This document shows positions 35,695-48,410 of a DNA stretch of 64,000 nucleotides, piece after piece. The notes under the pieces were generated by a model. That model was not told the origin of the DNA. It saw only the letters and a list, made by a program, of their open reading frames with translations, and ran no database searches. Numbering within the stretch: position 1 is the first letter of the stretch; every line of letters begins with the position of its first letter. Source of the DNA: Isoetes taiwanensis (taxonomy: Eukaryota > Streptophyta > Lycopodiopsida > Isoetales > Isoetaceae); the NCBI GenBank assembly GCA_021234155.1, contig JAJEKV010000131.1:1473288-1537287 (forward strand). The letters are read 5' to 3'. The translations under genes were made by a program, and so were the position numbers.

Positions 35695-38575
35695 TGAATT
35701 ATTATTATTTTTTTTTGGAGGTAAGTATGTATATTATATTAATAAAAGGTAAAAACATCTAGATGAACCATATGTCCAGATATCATCGATGAGCACAAAG
35801 GGAACCCGCTAGTCCCAATGGGAGTTAGGGGGTTAACTGCCAAAGTTTAACTCAGGGCAATGGCTACCTCCTCCGTGCTCCAAGAGCAACGGAAAAACAA
35901 GCTGAAGCCTTGTATACTCCCAATCCTATCTAGCTCTTTGTCATAATTCCTGCCATATTTCCTATGGTGTCCCAACCCCATCATTGCAACCTCCATATTG
36001 AAGTATTTATGTTATTCGGGTGGTAGAGAGAGCTCGCTTTCCAATGGCAACATCACATCTATGTTTCCAAACTGCCCATAGAGCTATATTGATGACCAAG
36101 CACCGTCCGCGACCTAGCCGAGGTCAATAAAATATGTGGCCACTTCCACTTTCGTCGGGGTTAAGTGAAGTATGGGTGAGGCCCGTGAGCCGTAAGTCTA
36201 CCACCATAGGGGTGTAAGAACATGTGCTCCATCGATTCACATTGCCCACATCCTAGTGGGCGCAGATCCGATTCCGTTATTTTCCTCCTTCTCAACCGAG
36301 ACATGGTGGCCGATTCCATCCCTCAAGAGCTAACCACCTAACAACCGCGATCTTCTTGGACCACCAAATTTGCCGAGCCCACCAAGAGCACCGGGGAGCA
36401 CCTCATCCGTAACATCTAGGCTGGCCAAAACTTTGAAGGAGAGAGGTTTTTTTAGCCCGTAAATCCCTTTACCGAAAGTATCCCTCCCCGCTCTTGCCCC
36501 TCAATTTCCCGGACCTCACCAAGGCCTACAATCCCCCGACCAATCATGCACATTAGCCAAAATACGCCTAAAGATACTCTTATCCAGCCCACTCGCTGCT
36601 TTGAGCCGAGTTTGAAGATCGAACCAAGACATCCATTGGTCATCCAACCACACATCGGCCTAAATGGCGGATCCCTTGTTGTCTCCACCTTGAATATATC
36701 GCGGGGGTGGACCAGAGCCAAAGGTTGCCCACGCCCCCATGTTGTATTCCGAAGATGCTAAGGCCCCCCACTTCCTCCGGGGTGGCTTTAGGTGGAAAAC
36801 CTCTATGACCTCCCCGCCATGCACCGAGTAGGCCTCGCATAATAGGAGATACTCCACGTGGCATAGAAAATGTAAAAAGAAGGAGCTTACCTCCTCCATA
36901 GGAATTGATGGCCTCGCATAAGGGGCGATTTACCTAACCGTAAACGAACCAAGTGAAGAGCGGGTTATTTGTTTGCCGGGCACAAGGCTTGCAACAAGAG
37001 ATCCTGCTTGCAGCCCAATCCCCCATCTCTCCCCGGCTCTCAACACACCTCGGACCATGCAAGTTCGGAGGGGGCCATTCCAAATGAACATCCCGATCAT
37101 CCTCCAAGCTTCTCGTGACCTGCCTTAGGGCCTAGGAGGACCGAGGAGTAGAAGACATGTGAGGATCCAAGCACAAAGATTGGCTACGGTCACTCACGCC
37201 CACCATAGAGAGGCTTCTTAGTGACCAAAGATTTATTTTCCTCCTCGAACCTTCTCGGAATGGGGTCCACAGCCCCACAGTAGAGGCCCCAAGAGAGAGG
37301 GGAATGCCTAGAAGCTTCATTGTATCTTGTCGTCTTAGTACTTGGAGCCCAAGGGCCAAAACAAGCAGGGTGGACTTGTCCCTCGTGCGGCCGGAGGATA
37401 GAGCATTTGTTCCCGTTGAGCTCAATTCCGGATGCAATAGAGAAACTTGAAAGAACTCCTTTAAACCTAGTCAAACTCGGGTCATCGTGCACGAGGAATA
37501 GGAAGGCGCCGTCTGCGTGTTGCATAATAGTGAGCATCTCATCACCATGCCCGGAAGCCTCACCCCTCAATTCTCTCAGAGCTGCACCTCCATTTGACCA
37601 AGCGCATAATAAGGAAGGAAGGAAGGAAGTTTATTTTGAGCATCTCGAGCAAAAAGCCAAAAATCCCAACACCAAAACAAACAATGTAATCCATGCCCTA
37701 CTACCAACCATGAAAAAACCCCACTTGGGAGGAAAAAACCTAACCTCAAATACCATGCCCCGAAGAGCAAGTCCGACGGCAAATCATGTAAGCTCCCAAC
37801 AAGGCTACCATAGGTGATGCGAGTAATAATCTGGCTGCGATAAGGTTGAAGATCCAACATGGGCATATGCTGGGCAAAAGATTGAGCATGGTGCTCATCC
37901 TCTATCAATGATCTCACATATCCTCTCCTCCCCGGGGATCCTGTAACATTACAATGAGGAATAGATAGGGCGCTAGTGGGCATCCTTGTCTCACTCCCTT
38001 ATATGGAATAGTCATGTATGTCTCCCATTGAGGATCATTGATGCGCTAGCAAGATTGTTAAGGCCCATTACTCTCCCAACCAAATCGATGAAATCCCATT
38101 AGACGAGATAATCCTCTCTAAGCATTGCCAACGAGAGTCATATGCTCTCTTGAAGTCCAAATAAAAGAACTACCGATTGACATGATCTTTGACACCAATG
38201 TTCCCCTTCCCTTGCTGCAAAGATAATTATCCAATATGGATCTACCTCGTAGGAAGGCGACTCCTCACTCTTACCAATCACTCTCTGCAAAGATGGGCTT
38301 CATTCGATGCAATGATCTTAGCCAAAATCTTATAAGTAGTGTTAGTCAGAGCAATGGGTCTCCACTCACTTATAGACAATGGTCTGTCCACTTTGGGAAT
38401 CAAGGAAATAAAGCTTGCGGAAATGGCCGGGTGAAGTTCTTTGGTCGACCATGCCCCTTTAATGGCTTCCACCAATTCTTCCTTAAGTTCCTCGCCAAAA
38501 CTCCACATAAAATAAGAAAATACTTAAAAAATAAAAAATAAAAAATCATTTTGTTAAGATAGTTTTACCTTATGT
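35695..38575 (-). mobile_element. LINE copy A, 5' truncated and decayed
   Basis: Read on the - strand the element starts abruptly near 38510 at the first RT motifs (EELVEAIKGAWSTKELH, then SISEWRPIALTNTTYKILAK) and continues through RT (SFSIASGIELNGNKCSIL), the post-RT region and a zf-RVT-like cluster (CGQCESMEHMFLH, about 36210-36250). It ends at an A-rich tail near 35700-35715, next to a TTATTATTA stretch. Many indels break the frame. It shares its 5' truncation point with LINE copy B because the region was tandemly duplicated. Confidence 0.75.
37605..37955 (-). mobile_element. LINE 3'-end insertion with TTCC tail, only in unit A
   Basis: About 345 bp present in unit A and absent at the matching site of unit B (about 41785). 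On the - strand it ends AAAATAAACTTCC followed by TTCC repeats. The same signature, GGAAGGAAGGAAG then TTTATTTT, occurs at 135-165. It looks like a 5'-truncated insertion of a LINE family that ends in a TTCC microsatellite. Confidence 0.65.
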
Positions 38576-39650
38576 ATATAAAGGCAGCCTTGGCATGACC
38601 CCTTGATTCACCTAAGCATAACTTCCAAGAATGGAAGTAGATAGATTCTTAGATATTTTTCATATGGAATATGATTGCCATATATGAACTTCTAGGAAGG
38701 GTTTTATTGAATTTTGAGCCATTGATTTTATATAAATTTTAAAGTGAACAGTGCAAATGCACCATTTTTGGTCCATCATCTGACAATTCTAGTGCTAATG
38801 CAGATCTACTCGATTGGTGAAAGCCAACCCATTTGCCTCACATCGAATAACAGAGAGTGGAGAAACCTATAGACTGCCCGATTGATATATTGGATGGTAC
38901 AAAGCAGAATATACCTCCAACCCAATACCAAAGCAAGGGTTTGCCCTTCAAGCAACCCAAAAAGAAACACAGTAGTCAAAATAGCCATCTAAAATTGAGC
39001 ATGTACAAGGGTGAAGCGGAATGCCGTGAATTTAGATTTAGAATTTTATTTTGCTTTAAGAATCGACTTTTTTGTCTTCATTCTTTATGTTATTTGTTGT
39101 TCAATCACTTATTGTGCTACATGACAGTCTCAAAAAATGTATAATATGGTGATCCCAACTCTGGTCAGGAACTCACTAAATTCTTTTGCCATTCGTCAGT
39201 CCTGTTAGCGTGATCCCAAGGATGAATTTTGTGAGAAATACCAAAGCTTTGTAAGAATCCGTCCAAAATATGAAGGAAGTCTTGATATGAACTCAGAATT
39301 TTTAGATTAGATGGAAAAGATGAGTGCGAATACTGCAATCGATGATAGGAAGTATATATGAGGCAGGCTATATGTGTTAAGTGTATATGGAGGATAAATA
39401 TCCAAAATGTGGGAGTTAGGAATGGTGGAACACAGGGGACAGAGTGGCAGCAAACATCTAACATCTGACATTAAAACAGCTAACATGACAATACTAAAAT
39501 AATAATAATCCAATTAGGCAGCTAACATCTAACATTCGAACATCTAACATAAACAATACCAAAATAATAATAATCTGATTAGGCGGATGTGTAATCCGAA
39601 AGTGCATCAATATGGGAGATGCAAAGGAAACGAACCCAATCGGGCGAATC
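38576..39650. other. Spacer between LINE A and copia A
   Basis: Non-coding; repeated nearly unchanged at 42420-43500 in unit B. It includes AACATCTAACAT-type short repeats (39460-39560). Part of it could be the 3' end of the copia element, but I could not identify LTR borders. Confidence 0.45.
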
Positions 39651-40960
39651 AAGTTAGGGATAGTTAGAGATAGTTACGCCCATCACGGGTATGTGTAGAT
39701 AGTATGAAACGGCACACACAAAAACGTAAAACAAGGGTAAACACAAAGGAAGAAAAGGAATACGGAATAAGATACGGACGAGAGGTCCACACTCACTGTG
39801 GTAGTGGTAGGGGGGTTCCAAACCATATTCTCTCCCTCTTCTACTACATGTTCTTCTCGTGTCACTACTTCCTATTTCTAAGGGCTTTCCATACCTCCAT
39901 CTTGTACTTGAATTCTGTTTCATTTTCATCATCATCTTCATCGTCAAACCATCCTCCTCGGCCTGTATTGCACTTTCTCTTTTTTCCTAGACACATCACT
40001 TTTAATTGCCCTATCTTTATAAAATTTAGTCTCGTCAAATACCTGGTTTTAGGATCATATAGTCTCAGTACCCTTGGTCCTCATACCCAACCAAATATGT
40101 TTCTATGCTACGATCATCTAGTTTGGACCGCGAACTCTTCCTCGGGCACATGCATATACCCTAAACAACCGTATGCACGCAGTCTCTTTACAGATTGTTT
40201 TCTACCAGACCATACCTCTTCAGGAATTCTTCCTTGGATACTAGCAGACAACAATTTATTTTGAATGTAACATGCAGCCTGAACCGCTTCGCCCGGGGAG
40301 ATAGTTAGGCAACCCTGCATGTTTTAACATAGATCTTACCGTGTTCATAAGTGTCCTGTTTTTTCTCTTCGCGATGCCATTCTGCTGTGGCGTATATATC
40401 TGCACGTAAATTGACGTCTTATCCCTTTCTCATGACAAAATTGCATGAATGCCCCAGACATATATTCTCCCCCTGAATCTGAGCGCAAACGTTTCAACTT
40501 CCTAGACGTCTCTCGCTTCAAACACGCTAGATACAATTGGAATGCCCGAATGCTTGATCCTTCGATTTCAAAAATAACATTTTGTTCTCCGGGAAAAATC
40601 ATCAATAAATGTGATGAAATATGTCTTGCCACTCATACTCACGAACACGATCGGTCCAGACAAATCAGATATATACCAAATTCAAAAGTCCCAAAGTTTT
40701 GGCAAACCTGGGCTTAAAATTGTGTCTAGTTTGCTTCCCAAGCATACAACCATGACAAATTTTGTGCTCTTCTGCAGTTATGCTGTTAGGCAAATCTTCT
40801 ACCAAACTATGTTTGCTCATGATTTTTATGGTTGCATTATTTATATGGCCAAGTTTGAGATGCCACAAATCTAATAAATGAACACTTCCAACACAAGGCA
40901 CAGCATCCAAGCAATACAATTTCCCTTTTCTTCTTGCATATATCCTTCTACCGTTACCCT
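39650..40960 (-). mobile_element. Copia remnant A: integrase region
   Basis: This is the duplicate of the integrase-bearing part of copia B. It carries the zinc-binding GHINNATIKIM...CHGCMLGK block (about 40870-40730), the RSDSGGEY block and SIQGRIPEEVWSGRKQSVKR, but with many frame breaks. It stops at the duplication joint at 40960, so the upstream protease part is missing here. Confidence 0.8.
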
Positions 40961-42406
40961 TCCTCCAGGGGTGGCTTTAGGTGGAAAACCTCTATGACCT
41001 CCTGCCATGCACTGAGTAGGCCTCGCATAATAGGAGATACTCCACGTGGCATAGAAAACAGGTAAAAGAAGGAGCTTACCTCCTCCATAGGAATTGATGG
41101 CCTGCATAAGGGGGCGCATTTACCTAACCAGAAACGAACCAAGTGAAGAGCAGGTTATTTGCTGCCAGGGCCTGCGCTTGCAACAGTAGATCCTTGCAGC
41201 CCAATCCCCCATCTCTCCTGTCTCTGCACACCTCAGACCATGCAAGTTCAGAGGGGCCATTCCAAATGAACATCCTGATCATCCTCTGAAGCTTCTCGTA
41301 GACTGTCTTAGGGCCTAGGAGGACCGAGGAGTAGAAGACATGTGAGGATCCAAGCACAGCATTGGCTACGGTCACTCTGCCCACCATAGAGAGGCTTCTT
41401 AGTGACCAAAGATTTATTTTCCTCCGAACCTTCTCCAGAATGGGGTCCACAGCCCACGAGTAGAGGCCTGAAGAGAGAGGGGAATGCCTAGAAGCTTCAT
41501 TGTATCTTGTCGTCTTAGTACTTGGAGCCCAAGGGCCAAAACAGTGTGGTGGACTTGTCCCTCGTGCTGCTAGAGGATAGAGCATTTGTTCCTGTTGAGC
41601 TCAATTCCAGATGCAATAGAGAAACTTGAAAGAACTCCTTTAAACCTAGTCAAACTCTGGTCATCGTACCTGAGGAATAGGAAGGCGTCGTCTGCGTATT
41701 GCATAATAGTGAGCATCTCATCAACCATGCCTGGAAGCCTCAGTCCCTCAATTCTCTGTAGCTGCACCTCAGATTTGACCAAGCGCGTTAGAACATTAGC
41801 TACAATGAGGAATAGATAGGGCGCTAGTGGGCATCCTTGTCTCACTCCCTTATATGGAATAGTCATGTATGTCTCCCATTGAGGATCATTGATGCGCTAG
41901 CAAGATTGTTAAGGCCCATTACTCTCCCAACCAAATCGGGACGAAATCCCATTAGACGCATAATCCTCTCTAAGCATTGCCAACGTAGAGAGTCATATGC
42001 TCTCTTGAAGTCCAGCTTCAAAAGAACTACCGATTGACATGATCTTTGACACCAATGTTCCCCTTCCCTTGCTGCAAGATAATTATCCAATATGGATCTA
42101 CCTGGTAGGAAGGCAGACTGTTCACGGTCAATCACTCTCTGCAGCATGGGCTTCATTCTGGATGCAATGATCTTAGCCAAAATCTTATAAGTAGTGTTAG
42201 TCAGAGCAATGGGTCTCCACTCACTTATAGACAATGGTCCATCCCACTTTGGGAATCAAGGAAATAAAGCTTGCGGAAATGGCCAGGTGAAGTTCTTTGG
42301 TCGACCATGCCCCTTTAATGGCTTCCACCAATTCTTCCTTAAGTTCTGGCCAAAACTCCACATAAAATAAGAAAATACTTAAAAAAATAAAAAATAAAAA
42401 AATCAT
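40961..42406 (-). mobile_element. LINE copy B, RT well preserved
   Basis: Two long frames encode RT. The first (42234-41863) has SISEWRPIALTNTTYK, SAFLPGRSILDN and LLKLDFKRAYDSL. The second (41866-41570) has GVRQGCPLAPYLFL, catalytic MQYADDAFLFL and FSIASGIELNRNKCSIL. A third (41585-41124) covers the post-RT part up to LGCKDLLLQAQAL. The element is cut at 40961 by the duplication joint and is 5' truncated near 42380, where an A/T-rich junction follows. It is cleaner than copy A. Confidence 0.85.
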
Positions 42407-43737
42407 TTTGTTAAGATAGTTTTACCTTATGTATATAAGGCAGTCTTGGCATGACCCCCTTGGATTCACCTAAGCATAACTTCCAAGATTGGAAGTAGAT
42501 AGATTCTTAAATATTTTTCATATGGAATATGATTGCCATATATGAACTTCTAGGAAGGGTTTTATTGAATTTTGAGCCATTGATTTTATATAAATTTTAA
42601 AGTGAACAGTGCAAATGCACCATTTTTGGTCCATCATCTGACAATTCTAGTGCTAATGCAGGACGACTCAGATTGGTGAAAGCCAACCCATTTGCCTCAC
42701 ATCGAATAACAGAGAGTGGAGAAACCTATAGACTGCCCGATTGATATATTGGATGGTACAAAGCAGAATATACCTCCAACCCAATACCAAAGCAAGGGTT
42801 TGCCCTTCAAGCAACCCAAAAAGAAACACAGTAGTCAAAATAGCCATCTAAAATTGAGCATGTACAAGGGTGAAGCGGCGGAATGCCAGGAATTTAGATT
42901 TAGAATTTTATTTTGCTTTAAGAATCGACTTTTTTGTCTTCATTCTTTATGTTATTTGTTGTTCAATCACTTATTGTGCTACATGACAGTCTCAAAAAAT
43001 GTATAATATGGTGATCCCAACTCTGGTCAGGAACTCACTAAATTCTTTTGCCATTCGTCAATTCGCCCCGGAGCGTGATCCCAAGGATGAATTTTGTGAG
43101 AAATACCAAAGCTTTGTAAGAATCCGTCCAAAATATGAAGGAAGTCTTGGATATGAACTCTGTAATTTTTTAGATTAGATGGAAAAGATGAGTGCGAATA
43201 CTGCAATCGATGATAGGAAGTATATATGAGGCAGGCTATATGTGTTAAGTGTATATGGAGGATAAATATCCAAAATGTGGGAGTTAGGAATGGTGGAACA
43301 CAGGGGACAGAGTGGCAGCAAACATCTAACATCTGACATTAAAACAGCTAACATGACAATACTAAAATAATAATAATCCAATTAGGCAGCTAACATCTAA
43401 CATTCGAACATCTAACATAAACAATACCAAAATAATAATAACTGGATTAGGGCAGATGTGTAATCCGAGTGCATCAATATGGGAGATGCAGTGAAACGAA
43501 CCCACTGGCGAATCAAGTTAGGGATAGTTAGAGATAGTTACTGCCCATCAGCGGGTATGTGTAGATAGTATGAAACGGCACACACAAAAAACGTAAAAAC
43601 AAGGGTAAACACAAAGGAAGAAAAGGAATACGGAATAAGATACGGGACAGAGAGGTCCACACTCCGCCGTGCACCAGGGTAGCGAGGGGTTCCAAACCAT
43701 ATTCTCTCCCTCTTCTACTACATGTTCTTCTGTGTCA

Positions 43738-45165
43738 CTACTTCCTATTTCTAAGGGCTTTCCATACCTCCATCTTGTACTTGAATTCCTGTTTCATTTT
43801 CATCATCATCTTCATCGTCAAACCATCCCTCTGGCGCCCAGGGCTGCACTTTCTCTTTTTCTTCTGACACATCACTTTTAATTGCCCTATCTTTATAAAA
43901 TTTAGTCTCGTCAAATACCTGGTTTTAGGATCATATAGTCTGTACCCTTGGTCCTCATACCCAACCAAATATGTTTCTATGCTACGATCATCTAGTTTGG
44001 ACCGCAACTCTTCTGGCACATGCATATACCCTAAACAACCGTATGCACGCAGTCTCTTTACAGATTGTTTTCTACCAGACCATACCTCTTCAGGAATTCT
44101 TCCTTGGATACTAGCAGACAACAATTTATTTTGAATGTAACATGCAGCCTGAACCGCTTCTGCCCAGAGATAGTTAGGCAACCCTGCATGTTTTAACATA
44201 GATCTTACCGTGTTCATAAGTGTCCTGTTTTTTCTCTTCGCGATGCCATTCTGCTGTGGCGTATATCTGCACGTAAATTGACGTCTTATCCCTTTCTCAT
44301 GACAAAATTGCATGAATGCCCCAGACATATATTCTCCCCCTGAATCTGAGCGCAAACGTTTCAACTTCCTAGACGTCTCTCGTTCAGCTTCTGCTAGATA
44401 CAATTGGAATGCCTGGAATGCTTGATCCTTCGATTTCAAAAAATAACATTTTGTTCTCCGGGAAAAATCATCAATAAATGTGATGAAATATGTCTTGCCA
44501 CTCATACTCTGAACACGCATCGGTCTGCACAAATCTGTATATACCAAATTCAAAAGTCCCAAAGTTTTGGCAAACCTGGGCTTAAAATTGTGTCTAGTTT
44601 GCTTCCCAAGCATACAACCATGACAAATTTTGTGCTCTTCTGCAGTTATGCTGTTAGGCAAATCTTCTACCAAACTATGTTTGCTCATGATTTTTATGGT
44701 TGCATTATTTATATGGCCAAGTCTGAGATGCCACAAATCTAATAAATGAACACTTCCAACACAAGGCACAGCATCCAAGCAATACAATTTCCCTTTTCTT
44801 CTTGCATATATCCTTCTACCGTTACCCACCATTTCACAACGATAAGAATCAAAATTTACGTTATATCCCGAGTCTACTAAGTCAGCAACTGAAATCAAGT
44901 TAAATAACATACCAGGAGTATATAAAGCATTCTCCAAACATATTTTATCTTCACCTTCATGATAAAACTCCCAACTTTCCACATCCTTTTACTTCATGCA
45001 AATGCCCATTTCCCATCTGTACACATGGTGTGTGAGACTCTCTTATAGTTTTCATCAATTTCTCCGAAGCAATCACTGTTCTCTCAGCTCCTGAGTCAAT
45101 GGTCAGTGGAACCGTTGCAGCAGAATTTGTTTCCATAATTATGGCCCTTGCTCTGATACCAATGA
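43738..45165 (-). mobile_element. Copia remnant B: protease and integrase, catalytic Glu lost
   Basis: On the - strand, a primer-binding site TGGTATCAGAGC (about 45147-45160, initiator Met tRNA type) is followed almost at once by a protease block (VPLTIDSGAERTVIASEKLM), so gag has been deleted. An open frame of 414 codons (44982-43738) then gives the gag-pre-integrase zinc block (HLRLGHIN...CHGCMLGKQTRH) and the integrase core with DLCRPM, RSDSGGEY and PQQNGIAKRKNR. In active integrases the last block has AERKN; here the catalytic Glu codon reads Lys. RT and RNase H do not follow. The element cannot be autonomous. Confidence 0.88.
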
Positions 45166-45560
45166 TAAAAACAGAGCCTGGGATTTGAACCCAAGAATGC
45201 CGATTCTCAGTCTCCTACCTTCTTCAGTTCTTATAGAGCTCCTCCTAGTAACCTATTGACACCAGCAGATCCAGGTGATTCACCGCAGCCACTTATTTCC
45301 GGCTAAGAAAGCCAGAGCTCATCAAACCTTCAACCTACAGGACAAATCCGACCTATTCAGGTCCATCCCAAAACCTGCAATCACCTGCACATAGAGTCGG
45401 ATAATCACGACCCAATCAACCCAACAAGCAATCAAGGTTCGTTTCTACTCCAAGATCCGGATCCCTTATCCGGAAGAAAATCCCTTCTGTATTCCTCGCT
45501 GTGTTATATTTTTTGCAGGCAGACCCATTTTTTAATCCCAAAACCACCGACATTTCCAAT
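45166..45560 (-). mobile_element. Probable 5' LTR of copia B
   Basis: The sequence just beyond the primer-binding site should be the LTR (reading - strand, LTR then TTGGTATCAGAGC). It contains a tRNA T-arm-like GGGTTCAAATCCC at 45178-45192. I could not pair it with a 3' LTR, so the outer border near 45560 is a guess. Confidence 0.45.
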
Positions 45561-46423
45561 GCCATGTCACCATCAAACAATAGTCATTTTGTCTTAATAT
45601 GTTAAATGCTGGATGATAACATTTTCAACACCAACTGGTATCTGTCATTCCAAAGGGCCATTGCTATTGCTATCATATATCCAGGTGAACTCGGAGGAAG
45701 AGGAATGAGGATACATGATAAAGGGACAAAGGATACGCCAGAGAATATAAGGAGGAGGTAATCCGACCAACCTGGCAGACGTTGATTCAGATCCGAGTAC
45801 ACAACAATGGAAAGTGTGGAATGTTTTTTATCACAGGATACTCGGTAAAAAGGAATACAGGATAAGCCACAGGATAGTGAGGCATTTTCTTCCTCGTGCA
45901 CCAGGATAGCGAGGGTTCAAACCACCAACTGGTATCTGTCAATCCATAAGTTGAGAATATCAATATCCGTAAAAAATGACCAATGCAAAACATCTTGAAA
46001 AGGAGAAACAATCCCCAACTCTATACATGCAATAGATCTACAACACAGATTTAAAAGGCATGGAATGGCCAGGACACCGGTAATAAAGGCAGATAAATGC
46101 CAGAAAAAATGGGGGGCATCAACCACAACAGCCAAAGCAATACCCACCACCATTAACGACTCAGATGCGGCCCGAAATCACCTGCGCAATTAACATATGA
46201 GGACGGGGGGAATCATTTTTGGAAGAGGGAATCTTAGCAAAAAATTTGAAAAATTTGAAATGAACGAAATTTGAATAGGGAATGGGAATACTGTTGGAAC
46301 CCAAGTACTGTAGAAGTAGATGCCAGGATCAGAAACCAAAATTGGGAAACTAGACGGAAGGAGGGAGTGTAGGCGCTTCCTGCTTTTCTGTGTAGCCAGA
46401 TCAACAAAAGGGGTTAGAACCAG
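45561..46423. other. No gene recognised; short repeat shared with 43.6 kb
   Basis: About 90 bp at 45840-45925 (AAAAGGAATACAGGATAAG ... GTGCACCAGGATAGCGAGGG) resembles 43615-43700. This suggests a shared piece of the copia family or its flank. The remainder has no coding signal. Confidence 0.35.
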
Positions 46424-48010
46424 ATGGCGGAAGCAATAGGAGCAACACAACAAAAGAAGAGTGAGGCAATGAAGGTAGCTGCTACACAACAACACTTCGA
46501 GGACTTCTTGGCACAGATGGATAAACAATTAGAAGCAAGAATTCCAAGGATGGATGCACTAAATGCCATCGTGGAGATGACCAACCAGAATAAGGAGGAA
46601 ATCACCCCGGGATAGAGAAGACAGAAGAGGGGATACAGCGGAGGATGAAGAGATCGAGTAAGAAAAGATGAACATCATGGAAAGATTGGTGGCCCTAGAG
46701 AAATAGAATGTAGATACGGATGCATGACAAAGGTTTGATAGGATAAAGCCACATATAGTTGAGTATGAAGAGCAAAATAGGATTAAGCATGATGTTAGAT
46801 TGATAGGAATTGCCGAAAAACCTAATGAGGACACAAAAACAATGTGGCTGCAAAAATAATGGGAAGTAGTGAAGGCAGTAGGGGCAGGACACTAGAAAGG
46901 CAAGCCAAGGCATATCAACCTGATGCTGAGAGACATGGCAGACAAGGAGAGGGTGCTTCGCATGGGAGCCAGGCCGCGGAACGGGATGAAGGTACAGGAA
47001 GCACTGGCAATGGCGCAGCGACAGGGGCTGCAAAAAGAATTGGCCAAAGCCAGGGAACTAAACCTGGCAGGAATACAGGCAGGGATACGTAATGGGAGGG
47101 CGTACATTATGAAGAGAGGAAGAGATCAAACAGGACAAGAGCCGAAGCCAAGGATGGAGAAAACAAGGACAACAGAGAAGAAGGACAACCCCGCAAAGGT
47201 GAAGACACAGAGGCTGATAGAAACCACTAGACAGGCCCTGAAAGAGTTGACAAAAATGGAGACACAAATGCAATTAGGGTCCCAGTTACAAAGAGAGGAA
47301 GGAAGCAAAAGAGGGGGAGGAAGGGAAATGGATAACATAATAGGAACTGGAGAGCAATCAGTAGCCAGAACGAAGGAACAGACCAGGAAATCAGGAGGGG
47401 AGGCATAGCGACAACAAAGGGGGCAGGAGATGCAAAAGGGCAAGAAAAGGTAACCATCTGGTACTAGAATTGCACAGGGTATCCATGGGATGACGAGAAA
47501 AGCTGGAGGAAGCAAGGGGACACGACATCATAGTCATAGTAGAAACTTGAGAATATAATGCAAAAAGGCTACTAGAAGAAGAAGGGTACCAGCTCTCCAC
47601 CTGCTAGAAAGATAAGAACTTTAAAATTGGGAGCGGGCTTAGCCTGCTACATAAGGAACAACTGGTAATGCATGTATTGTAAACATGGACATTAATAAAA
47701 GATACATGCTGCTCAATGTCATGCGGTCAAATAAACAAGAACTCTCAATGCTGATCTGCTAATATTCGCCTAATGGTGATAAACTAGTGCTATTGGGCCT
47801 AGGGGAGGTCATCATAAAATGGAAGGACAAAGGCCCATTGATGGTGGTAGGAGACTTCAATGCAAGGACAAAACAAAAATAGGCGCAAATGCCATTCTAT
47901 GACGAAGCAGACGGGCAATGGACGCAGATGGATAGACCGGAGGAATGGACGAGGGACATAGCAGACAAGGAGCTTAATGCAAGAGGGGAAATGCTGATTG
48001 AACTCTAACA
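46424..48010 (+). mobile_element. Non-LTR retrotransposon remnant: ORF1-like and endonuclease
   Basis: A coiled-coil-like start (AEAIGATQQKKSEAMKVAAT) and a VRLIGIAEKPNED block resemble an L1-type ORF1. Gly/Lys/Arg-rich open stretches follow to 47408. From about 47450 the frame pieces give a WYQNCTGYPWDDEKSW block and, at 47830-48005, MVVGDFNARTK followed by DIADKELNARGEMLIEL. This is the GDFNA and LN..G..LI signature of the apurinic-type endonuclease at the start of ORF2. The RT that should follow is gone; the copy ends near 48011. Strand and sequence differ from the other LINEs in the window. Confidence 0.65.
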
Positions 48011-48410
48011 AGGTTTAAAATGAAACGCACTTATTTACGAAGTTGAGCAATTAGCATTCGGAATACCCCCAAAAAAGTAACATTTTTGAAGCTTTTTCAT
48101 TTTTAAAAGAGGGCAAAAAAAAAAATGCTTGTTTTGAGGAGAGAGACATTAATTTTGAAAACTCAGTAAGTACTTATTGTTGAAAATAGAAGGAAATATA
48201 GTTTGTCTTTTTGCAAGCTTAATATAAGTACTAATAAAATCAAACATAGGAAAGACAAAGAGTGTGAAATCATGGAGCAAAAAAGAGTTGTTCTAATTAA
48301 GCATTGTTGAAGAGACAAAGCTTTCAGTTTAAAAAATTTCATCAAAATATATTATAATTCTTAGCACATAGTTTACAATGAAAGTAGTTTATAATTCTGT
48401 CTGTATAAAC

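Larger units (their letters stand above)
36771..44827. repeat. Tandem duplication of about 4 kb (LINE, spacer, copia)
   Basis: Unit A (36771-40960, 4190 bp) and unit B (40961-44827, 3867 bp) are parallel copies. Each begins inside a LINE (CTTCCTCC followed by GGTGGCTTTAGG) and ends inside a copia element (CTACCGTTACCC). At 40955-40965 copia sequence is joined straight to LINE sequence, which marks the duplication joint, with only CC/CCC microhomology. The size difference is mostly one extra insertion in unit A (37605-37955). Confidence 0.9.

Noticed and set aside
46695-47600. Several minus-strand frames rich in Leu/Cys/Pro
   Set aside because: These are shadows of the A/G-rich ORF1 region of the non-LTR element on the plus strand.
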